Positions 1 through 5,553 of a DNA stretch of 7,518 nucleotides are shown here, in pieces. Both the position numbers and the translations under genes were made by a program. Where the stretch lies: assembly GCA_030618205.1 (NCBI GenBank), contig JAUXDR010000040.1, positions 1 through 7,518 of the forward strand. The letters run 5' to 3'. A model generated the notes under the pieces. The model made no database searches and was not told where the DNA came from. It worked only from the letters and a program-made list of their open reading frames with translations. Within the stretch, counting starts at the first letter, position 1. Each line of letters starts with the position of its first letter. The DNA comes from Deltaproteobacteria bacterium (lineage in GTDB: Bacteria; Desulfobacterota; Dissulfuribacteria; Dissulfuribacterales; UBA3076).

Positions 1-87
1 GTCCACGGGGTATTTGTTAATCCTATAGAGTGGTGGGATCAGAAATGGATTCAAGACCACATCCTGACCAATTTATCTGTGCAATGA
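1..87 (+). CDS. C-terminal fragment of an unidentified protein
   Basis: Frame 1 is open from the window edge to a TGA at 85-87 and encodes 28 residues, including the motif NPIEWWDQKWIQDHI and ending in LTNLSVQ. The tryptophan-rich, charged, helical-looking tail reads like a genuine C-terminus rather than random sequence, and the stop is followed by a T-run (GGCTTTTTTG, 88-97). I do not recognise the family, and the start lies outside the window. It is the only reading of this stretch that looks like protein. It is co-oriented with the downstream stress-protein gene, but 137 nt separate them and a promoter-like sequence lies between, so joint transcription is uncertain. A spurious open frame is possible given the short length. 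Confidence 0.5.
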   Translation, partial: VHGVFVNPIEWWDQKWIQDHILTNLSVQ

Positions 88-94
88 GGCTTTT

Positions 95-125
95 TTGATA
101 TAGGTTTCGTTGTGTTAATTATAAC
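95..125 (+). promoter_or_regulatory. Possible sigma-70 promoter for the Usp gene
   Basis: TTGATA (95-100, five of six matches to TTGACA) is followed after 19 nt by TATAAC (120-125, five of six matches to TATAAT). The spacer is 2 nt longer than ideal. The leader to the ATG at 225 would be about 90 nt and contains a small stem TGCC/GGCA (127-142 area). Chance matches are common in AT-rich DNA, so this is only a candidate. Confidence 0.3.
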
Positions 126-224
126 TGCCGAGCCTATGGCAATGATAGTTAAAGGCTGGAGCCAAGGGCTTTTGTCTGTTGTTTTTTCTTGTAATGTAAA
201 TGGAAACTTGGAGGTATATTCAGA

Positions 225-692
225 ATGGAAATATCTTTGGTGCTGGTGCCTGTAGATTTTTCAGATTGTGCTGTAAACGCATTGAGGTATGCGAAAAAAA
301 TAGCTTCTTCATTAAAGGCGGAATTATTACTCATTCATGTCATAGATTCAAGAGAGGTCTTTCGAATTGCTGATTACACCAAGGAATCAATTGAGAATGT
401 GAGAGAACGGCTTACGAACCAGGCCAAACAGACCTTTCGCCATTTTTTAAATGATTGGGACAGTGACGGTCTGGTGAAAGATACCATCGTATCTTATGGC
501 TCCCCATTTCAGGAAATTGCTATAAAAGCAAGGGAGCTTCAGACTGACCTAATTTTAATGGGCGGTTATGGGAGTAAAGGAAAGGGACAGATCGACGAGA
601 TTTTTTTCGGTGGCACAGTGGACAAAGTGGTTCGCCTTCTGCCCTGCCCTGTGCTATGCGTACCCATGGAATGGCCCAGTGAAAATATTTAG
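225..692 (+). CDS. Universal stress protein (UspA family)
   Basis: A 155-residue single-domain Usp, close to the usual 140-160. The N-terminus LVLVPVDFSDCAVNALRYA is the classic first strand and nucleotide-loop of the family, with D11 in the ATP-binding position; IHVI (37-40) is strand 2. The C-terminal half holds DLILMGGYGSKG (108-119) and PCPVLCVP (140-147), matching the final P-loop-like segment and last strand. The family signature G-2X-G-9X-G(S/T) can be read as GSKG, nine residues, then G129, but it is followed by G-T rather than S/T. Alternatively GGYG aligns with the usual GTHG and there is a three-residue insertion. ATP binding is therefore plausible but not certain. A good Shine-Dalgarno GGAGG (210-214) lies 10 nt before the ATG. 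Usp proteins are cytoplasmic and typically accumulate under starvation or stress; the specific role here is unknown. The gene converges on greA with a 9-nt gap. Confidence 0.93.
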   Translation: MEISLVLVPVDFSDCAVNALRYAKKIASSLKAELLLIHVIDSREVFRIADYTKESIENVRERLTNQAKQTFRHFLNDWDSDGLVKDTIVSYGSPFQEIAIKARELQTDLILMGGYGSKGKGQIDEIFFGGTVDKVVRLLPCPVLCVPMEWPSENI

Positions 693-701
693 GGCAGTAC
701 G

Positions 702-1172
702 TCAGACAAAGATTTCCAGTATTTCATAATTTCTAAGCCCTGCCGGCGTGCGGACTTCAACCTCATCCCCTTCATGTTTGCCTATCAGTGCTTGGCCAAG
801 AGGGGACTTAACTGAAATGTTTCCTTTTTGTACATCGGATTCGTCTGGCCCTACCAGCTTATAAACAACCTCATCTCCGCTATCTATATTTTCCAGTCTA
901 ACCTTGACTCCGAATACAACCCTGTCACAGTCCTGGTTTTCACTTTCAATCACCTCTGCTGCGGAAAGTTTGCTGTGAAGATACTGTATCCTGGCTTCAA
1001 GCTGACCCTGTCGTTCCTTTGCAGCATGATATTCGGCATTTTCAGATAAATCGCCGTGTGCCCTGGCTACTGCAATAGCCTTGATTGCTTTAAATCTGTC
1101 TACTTTTTCCAAGGTCTCAAGTTCTTTTTTAAGTCTTTCGAAACCCTCTTTTGTGAATGGGGTTCGCTCCAT
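702..1172 (-). CDS. greA: Transcription elongation factor GreA
   Basis: GreA binds in the secondary channel of RNA polymerase and stimulates cleavage of the 3' end of backtracked transcripts. The N-terminal coiled coil runs over roughly residues 5-75 and carries the tip motif HGDLSENAEYHAAKERQ, with the two acidic residues that act at the polymerase active site. The C-terminal FKBP-like domain follows (about 80-156) with the family pattern ISVKSPLGQALIGKHEGDEVEVRTPAG. Two in-frame ATGs are close together, at 1178 and 1172. The Shine-Dalgarno-like GGGGAG (1182-1187) is only 3 nt from the first but 9 nt from the second, so I choose 1172. This gives 156 residues and places the tip acids at D41 and E44, the same numbers as in E. 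coli GreA. The gene is divergent from the sigma factor gene and convergent with usp; no partner gene follows it. Confidence 0.97.
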   Translation of the reverse strand: MERTPFTKEGFERLKKELETLEKVDRFKAIKAIAVARAHGDLSENAEYHAAKERQGQLEARIQYLHSKLSAAEVIESENQDCDRVVFGVKVRLENIDSGDEVVYKLVGPDESDVQKGNISVKSPLGQALIGKHEGDEVEVRTPAGLRNYEILEIFV

Positions 1173-1188
1173 ATACATATACTCCCCA

Positions 1189-1194
1189 ATTATA
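1189..1194 (-). promoter_or_regulatory. Perfect -10 hexamer next to the greA ribosome binding site
   Basis: The minus strand reads TATAAT at 1189-1194, then T and GGGGAG. Used as a -10 box it would place the transcript start inside or just before the Shine-Dalgarno, giving an extremely short leader. No good -35 is found 16-18 nt upstream (CAAGCT or GCAAGC). The match is exact but the geometry is poor, so the true greA promoter may lie further upstream. Confidence 0.25.
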
Positions 1195-1467
1195 TTTTTT
1201 GCCGGTCGACGAGCTTGCGTAACAAAAAAGCCCTACGAAATTGAGCCGGATCAGGCTTTGCAAATCAGGTCATTCCGAAGTTAATAAATACCAGAAAAAG
1301 ACATGGATGCAAGCTGTCAGCTCGACAAAGTCGGAATCCTTTTTCATCGAGCCGTTTGAAACACCCACTCCAATACTCTGTGAACGTATATGGGTATTTT
1401 TTACCACTCATGGAGTAGAATTCTTGTTTGTATGGCTAAAATTTTCACTTTAAACACTTTACATTCA

Positions 1468-1481
1468 AGGTCGTCGGACCT
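1468..1481 (+). other. Small perfect hairpin upstream of the sigma gene
   Basis: AGGTC (1468-1472) and GACCT (1477-1481) are perfectly complementary around a 4-nt loop GTCG. No T-run follows, so it is not a terminator. It could be an operator dyad or part of a leader structure. Confidence 0.35.
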
Positions 1482-1513
1482 AAACTCTTCTATTAATGTT
1501 TGCAACTAGTCAG

Positions 1514-1575
1514 GAAATCGTTTATATTTCGCGATTGTCTTGTGATCAAGATGGGTCAAACAAAGGAATTGTTTG
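1514..1575 (+). other. Cluster of three consecutive small hairpins
   Basis: Three short perfect stems follow one another: GAAAT (1514-1518) with ATTTC (1526-1530), loop 7; TCTTG (1538-1542) with CAAGA (1547-1551), loop 4; CAAACA (1557-1562) with TGTTTG (1570-1575), loop 7. The first overlaps an alternative pairing AATCG (1516-1520) with CGATT (1532-1536). They lie 82-143 nt before the sigma factor ATG and would be in its leader only if transcription starts upstream of them. Each stem is short enough to arise by chance; the clustering is what is notable. Confidence 0.3.
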
Positions 1576-1608
1576 CCATGGTCCGCATCAGCCATGTCTT
1601 GGCTTAGC

Positions 1609-1637
1609 TTGACATATGATGAACAATAACTAACAAA
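1609..1637 (+). promoter_or_regulatory. Possible promoter of the sigma factor gene
   Basis: An exact TTGACA (1609-1614) lies 42 nt before the ATG. At spacers of 16-17 nt the -10 position reads TAACAA or AACAAA, a poor match to TATAAT. TATGAT directly after the TTGACA (1615-1620) is a better -10 but has no -35 at the proper distance. One of these may be used; neither is convincing. Confidence 0.3.
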
Positions 1638-1656
1638 GTTTTATCTGGATGAAATT

Positions 1657-3048
1657 ATGGCCGTAAAAGTAGTCCTCGAGAAAAAGAACCAGTCATCCAA
1701 TGGTTATCTGGGTCGTCTGATTGAAGCAGGCCAAGAAGGTACTATTACTTATCAGGTACTGAATGAACTAATACCTGATGAGGAAAAGGATCTTGAAAAG
1801 CTTGAAGAAATATTCGACCTGCTGTGCCTTAATAATATCGAAGTCATCGATGGCCCAAAATTCGCAACTATTTCCAGAGAGAAGGTACTAAAAGAGCTTG
1901 CAGAGAAAAAGGGGTTGGTCGAAAAAGGACCAGAGGCTATTTCTGAGGAGACAGAATCTGAGACTCCGACAGTGGTTCTTGATGCCGGAGGTCATACCGA
2001 CTCAGAGGAGATTACTACCACCTATTTGCGAGAAATGGGTAGCTATGAGCTTCTTACTCCTGAGAAGGAGCAAGATCTCAGCCGCACTATCAGAGATGGC
2101 TTTAATGGGATTATTAAGGCTATCATGGATCACCCCTCGGATCTGCCTGCAATGGAGGCCTTGAGGGAGCAAATTCGCACATGGAGGCGTCGTGATCCTA
2201 CCCTTAAGCCCAAAAAGCAGCAGTTAAATTATTTAGTAAGTGCTGTTACCAGCATTATGGAGATTTATGCCGAGGATGACAGCCTTAAACCCCTCGAAGT
2301 CATCGTCAAAGGGCATCGGGCAAGAATAGAGGTAGCCAAAGATGAAATGATCAATGCCAACCTCCGTTTGGTGGTCAGCATTGCCAAACGGTATATGCAT
2401 CAAGGCCTGTCACTTGCTGATCTGATTCAGGAGGGTAATCTTGGTCTTATGCGAGCTGTTTTCCGGTTTGATTACACAAAGGGCAACAAGTTTTCTACAT
2501 ACGCCAGCTGGTGGATACGCCAGGCTATTACCAGGGCCATCCTGGACAAGACCCGCACAATACGCCTTCCGGTACATTTTTTAGAACTTCGCAGTCAATT
2601 CTTTAAGGCATTTTATGCCCTCCTCAAGGAGCTTGGCCGGGAACCTACACCTGCTGAGATTTCACTGCGAACCGGGCTGCCCTTGGAAAAAATTTTGTCT
2701 ATTCTGGAGGCCTCAAAGGAACCGGTCTCTTTGGAGACACCAGTTGGGAATGAAGACAGCACTCTGGGGGACTTTATTGAAAACATGGATATTGTCTCTC
2801 CTTACGAAACAGTGCGGGAGAGGGAGCTTACAGAACGGATTAAGGGCATCCTGGCCACTCTCAGCCCAAGGGAGGAGAAGATCATTCGCCTCCGCTTCGG
2901 GATAGGAGAGGACAGTGAATATACCCTGGAGGAGATAGGCAAGCGCTTCAATGTGTCACGCGAGCGCATTCGTCAGATAGAGAAGAAAGCCCTGAACAGG
3001 TTAAGACACTCAAGTCGCCGGGAGCGTCTGAAGTTTTTTCTTGGCTAG
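1657..3048 (+). CDS. rpoD: Sigma-70 family RNA polymerase sigma factor, RpoD-like with region 1.1
   Basis: A 463-residue group 1/2 sigma factor that directs RNA polymerase to promoters. Regions in order: 1.1 (about 15-75), an acidic linker (85-118), 1.2 with [16 protein letters not shown] (123-138), a short non-conserved segment (about 150-225), 2.1-2.4 (229-302) with [14 protein letters not shown] and [17 protein letters not shown], 3 (303-350), the finger [18 protein letters not shown] (358-375), and 4.1-4.2 (393-455) ending in the helix-turn-helix [20 protein letters not shown]. The -10 contacts Q289 and T292 and the -35 helix match housekeeping sigma factors. It is shorter than E. coli RpoD (613) mainly because the non-conserved region is small, and Asn277 stands where E. 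coli has Tyr425. The usual neighbour dnaG is not adjacent within this window. It may be the primary factor or a second, paralogous one. The ribosome binding site is weak (GGATG, 1647-1651). Confidence 0.92.
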   Translation: MAVKVVLEKKNQSSNGYLGRLIEAGQEGTITYQVLNELIPDEEKDLEKLEEIFDLLCLNNIEVIDGPKFATISREKVLKELAEKKGLVEKGPEAISEETESETPTVVLDAGGHTDSEEITTTYLREMGSYELLTPEKEQDLSRTIRDGFNGIIKAIMDHPSDLPAMEALREQIRTWRRRDPTLKPKKQQLNYLVSAVTSIMEIYAEDDSLKPLEVIVKGHRARIEVAKDEMINANLRLVVSIAKRYMHQGLSLADLIQEGNLGLMRAVFRFDYTKGNKFSTYASWWIRQAITRAILDKTRTIRLPVHFLELRSQFFKAFYALLKELGREPTPAEISLRTGLPLEKILSILEASKEPVSLETPVGNEDSTLGDFIENMDIVSPYETVRERELTERIKGILATLSPREEKIIRLRFGIGEDSEYTLEEIGKRFNVSRERIRQIEKKALNRLRHSSRRERLKFFLG

Positions 3049-3081
3049 AAAATTTCTCAATTTATTTCACCCAGCGTTTAA

Positions 3082-4419
3082 TCATTTTACCAGCCACACT
3101 GATTTATTCTTGTCCACTGAGTTGATTACCAGACCAGTCAAGATTTTTGGGGTAAAGTAGGTTGATTTGTGAGGCATGATAAGTCCTGTATCAGCTACAT
3201 CCAGGACCTGATTAACCGGTGTAGGCCGCAGGATAAATAGTACATCGTTTTCATCTAAAGCCTTAACGGCACCCGGTGTATCTATTGTGAACTTTATGGT
3301 CTTTCCCGCCTCCAGGCTCTGAGGATTAATTTTAAAGACCCCCTTAATAATGGCCTCTTCCAGCAGGATTACGTCGAGTTCCGACAGGGCAGGGTGTAAG
3401 TGCGACAATAGCCTGTTTTGATCTGTTGCTTTCTGCCACCAGACTTGTGCTGTTTTTCTTTTTCCAAAAACCACTCCAACCCCTCGCCTCTGCCGTTTTT
3501 CATCAAGGCATTGAATCAAATTGGTGCACAGTTGCTCTGGTTTCAGATCTTTCGTATGAGAGATTTGTTCAACATCGAACACCTGAGACGCCGTGGCTTC
3601 TATGAGCTCTAGATCCAAGGCCTCCGGCATGGTGACAACCCTGTGAACCGGAAGGATTATAAGGCCGGGGTCTTCTGAATCTACGAGATAAACCATCAGG
3701 TAGTTATATGGTTTTGACGGATCTTTTCCATAAACCTTTTGCATCTCGTTTCGGTATTTAATGGCAGTGGTGTAGCGGTGGTGACCGTCAGCTATATACA
3801 GAACAGTTTCTAACAGACACTCATGAAGAAATTTCAGTCTGTCCACGTCGGTTATCTTCCATAACCTATGGGTATTCCCAGCCTCGTCTTTTACGGTATA
3901 AAGCTCTTTTCTCTCGGACTCGGCTAAGATACGGGCAGCATCCGGGCTGTGGCGATAGAGGATGAAAACTTGGCTGAACTGGGCCTCTGTAGCTTGCAGT
4001 AGATGAAATCGATCTTCCGTCACTCTGTCGAAGGTCCGTTCATGGGGGCGCACAATTCGACTCTCCCAGTCCTCTACGCGTAACAATGCCACAAATCCCT
4101 TTCTGCATAAATTTTTACCTGGGGTCGAAAAGCTGATATCATAGGGATAGATAGCAGGCTTATCTTTTTGCTCTAAGATCTTTTTGGATAGCCAACCCTC
4201 AAATTTCTTTTTTGCGCAGGTGTATTTGTCTATCTTATGCGTCCCGCTGAAATCAGGCTTGGATAATTCAAGGGAAAAGATGTTGTAGTGATTTCTTGAT
4301 ACAAGGCTATCTCGTTTCTCATCATCAACTACATCATAAGGCGGGGCTACCAGTTGGACTATATCCCCGGCATGATCAGCATTGTATCTTATTCCACGAA
4401 AGGGTAATACGATTGCCAT
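3082..4419 (-). CDS. DUF1015 family protein
   Basis: A 445-residue protein with the full pattern of DUF1015 (COG4198), which usually runs to 400-450 residues. Landmarks: PFRGIRYN (6-13), APPYDVV (25-31), RPHERTFDRVTEDR (124-137), ADGHHRYTTAIKYR (210-223), DPGLIILPVHR (250-260), and a C-terminal MPHKSTYFTPKILTGLV typical of the family end. No signal peptide or membrane segment is seen, so it should be cytosolic. The biochemical function is not settled as far as I know. The ADGHHR motif resembles the DGHHR/GEHRR box of ParB/Srx-fold proteins, a fold that includes free-serine kinases, but that link is inference and no serine biosynthesis gene is in this window. An AGGA (4425-4428) lies 5 nt before the ATG. 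It follows the GGDEF gene on the same strand after 138 nt and converges on the sigma gene with a 33-nt gap that holds no clear terminator. Confidence 0.93.
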   Translation of the reverse strand: MAIVLPFRGIRYNADHAGDIVQLVAPPYDVVDDEKRDSLVSRNHYNIFSLELSKPDFSGTHKIDKYTCAKKKFEGWLSKKILEQKDKPAIYPYDISFSTPGKNLCRKGFVALLRVEDWESRIVRPHERTFDRVTEDRFHLLQATEAQFSQVFILYRHSPDAARILAESERKELYTVKDEAGNTHRLWKITDVDRLKFLHECLLETVLYIADGHHRYTTAIKYRNEMQKVYGKDPSKPYNYLMVYLVDSEDPGLIILPVHRVVTMPEALDLELIEATASQVFDVEQISHTKDLKPEQLCTNLIQCLDEKRQRRGVGVVFGKRKTAQVWWQKATDQNRLLSHLHPALSELDVILLEEAIIKGVFKINPQSLEAGKTIKFTIDTPGAVKALDENDVLFILRPTPVNQVLDVADTGLIMPHKSTYFTPKILTGLVINSVDKNKSVWLVK

Positions 4420-4557
4420 TTCAATCCTATTGCAGTTTTTTGGTTTTTATAAAATGTCCTTCAGCCCATCGAGTCCATAGAAATGGGTGAGGCCTTAGCT
4501 ACTATGGCAGGAGCAGATCGTCAAGCGGTAGTATGGGATTCCTGGCAGGGGGGTTTA
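4420..4557 (-). other. Spacer between the GGDEF and DUF1015 genes, with interleaved short complements
   Basis: This 138-nt minus-strand spacer holds a TTGACG (4519-4524), a possible -35 with no good -10 behind it. TACTA (4500-4504) is complementary to TAGTA (4529-4533), and CAGGA (4508-4512) to TCCTG (4540-4544). The two pairs interleave, which would permit a small pseudoknot. TGGCAGG occurs twice (4505-4511 and 4543-4549). No terminator with a T-run is obvious after the GGDEF stop, so readthrough into DUF1015 is possible. Confidence 0.35.
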
Positions 4558-5553
4558 TTATGTGTTATCTGATTGGGAATTCTCACCATACAAACCGACA
4601 ACTCTGTTTCTCCCAGATGTCTTGGCTTTGTAAAGTGCCCTATCAGTGCGAATAAGCAAAGAGTCCACAGTGTCTTCCAGGTCCAGTTCCGTGACTCCCA
4701 AGGATGCCTTGACTGTTAAGCGATGACCCTTTCGCTTTACGGTAAATATGTGTCTAGCCACACGTTTTCTGAGGCGTTCAGCCAGAGTCATTCCATTCTG
4801 GCAGTTAGTGTGAGGTATCAGGATGACAAAATTTTCACCACCATACCTGTATATGTTATCAACCTCTCTCACTGTATTTCGTAGGATATCAGCTATTTTC
4901 TGTAACACATTATTTCCAATCTGGTATCCATAGTGGTCGTTTACATCCTTGAAGTGGTCAAGGTCAATCATTATGATCGACAAGGGAAACTGATATCTCC
5001 TGGACTTGGCTATTTCTTTTTTCAAATCTGTTTCCAGTGCGATGCGGTTATTAAGACCGGTCAGGTGATCTATACGCAATTTTTTTTGAAGACCCTTAAT
5101 GAAACCGGCGTGCTCCATAAGCTCTTTTTCTGCCTGTGCAATGTAAGCTGAAAGGACTTCGTTGTGCTCTTGAACCTGCTTGATTTCCCCCTTTAATTCT
5201 TGATCATATTGAACTTTCTGTTCAAGAAATTTCAGGCCGGCAGTTATGGCGATCGCTTGTTCCTTTGCATCTGACGCAAAGGAGCCGACCGTGTCCTTGA
5301 CACCATCTAAGATCTGATCCGTTTGTTCCAGAAATCCCTCTACCATTTGGCTGGGGACTGTGGGAGGTTTGGTCTTTTTGAGTATGATTTCGTCGTAACC
5401 ATTCTCAAATACAACATGCCAGAATTCAGTTGCATATATGTCAGGCCAAGGCAGCAATCCTTTTTGGACTAAATTTCTAAGGCTATTGCGTACGACTTCA
5501 GTTACTTGTGCAGCTAAATATTTTTCATTTTTTTTTGGCGTATGGTCTGTCAT
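4558..5553 (-). CDS. GGDEF domain protein with atypical active site (GGENF)
   Basis: A 331-residue soluble protein. Residues 1-100 are a helical N-terminal part without a recognised sensor domain, 100-158 look like a coiled coil, and 159-320 form a GGDEF domain starting DHLTGLNNR. Canonical GGDEF enzymes make c-di-GMP from two GTP. Retained here: the metal Asp (D197 in IDLDHFK), N205, the product-binding I-site R229-E-V-D232 exactly five residues before the signature, and the KTSGRNRV tail. Changed: the signature is GGENF (238-242), with Asn for the second acidic residue, and the Asp that contacts guanine (D344 in PleD) is Asn214 (IGNN for IGDE). Activity may be weak, absent or altered. The start ATG overlaps the TAA of the preceding gene by one base (TAATG), with AGAGG (5560-5564) 6 nt upstream, indicating translational coupling. 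A run of nine A lies at codons 7-9. Confidence 0.93.
   Translation of the reverse strand: MTDHTPKKNEKYLAAQVTEVVRNSLRNLVQKGLLPWPDIYATEFWHVVFENGYDEIILKKTKPPTVPSQMVEGFLEQTDQILDGVKDTVGSFASDAKEQAIAITAGLKFLEQKVQYDQELKGEIKQVQEHNEVLSAYIAQAEKELMEHAGFIKGLQKKLRIDHLTGLNNRIALETDLKKEIAKSRRYQFPLSIIMIDLDHFKDVNDHYGYQIGNNVLQKIADILRNTVREVDNIYRYGGENFVILIPHTNCQNGMTLAERLRKRVARHIFTVKRKGHRLTVKASLGVTELDLEDTVDSLLIRTDRALYKAKTSGRNRVVGLYGENSQSDNT

Larger units (their letters stand above)
1173..1656. other. Divergent intergenic region between greA and the sigma factor gene
   Basis: About 480 nt with no convincing gene. The open frames here (for example 1241-1453 on the plus strand) have no good ribosome binding site and no recognisable protein pattern. 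What it does hold: a TATAAT on the minus strand directly before the greA ribosome binding site; a 7-nt inverted repeat ATTCCGA (1272-1278) / TCGGAAT (1331-1337) followed by CCTTTTT; a hairpin AGGTC-GTCG-GACCT (1468-1481); a run of three small hairpins at 1514-1575; and a TTGACA at 1609-1614. Both greA and the sigma gene must be transcribed from here. A small RNA is possible but I cannot name one. Confidence 0.6.

Noticed and set aside
160..190. Possible terminator AGCC-AAG-GGCT followed by TTTT before the Usp gene
   Set aside because: The stem is only 4 bp, and the element would lie between the candidate promoter and the Usp start. It is too weak to call.
149..334. Minus-strand open frame of 61 codons overlapping the start of the Usp gene
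   Set aside because: It runs antisense across the Usp start and ribosome binding site, has no recognisable motifs, and the Usp protein in this region is certain.
1241..1453. Plus-strand open frame of 70 codons in the greA–sigma gap
   Set aside because: It has no ribosome binding site, an uneven composition without recognisable motifs, and overlaps the inverted repeat and hairpins. It is best explained as a chance open frame.
3049..3081. Shared bidirectional terminator between the sigma and DUF1015 genes
   Set aside because: The 33-nt gap is AT-rich but has no stem of useful length.
4511..4549. tRNA-like sequence resembling a D-arm and anticodon stem
   Set aside because: The bases expected to close the D-stem do not pair, and no T-arm or acceptor complement follows. 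At most it is a degenerate fragment, so it is not annotated as a tRNA.
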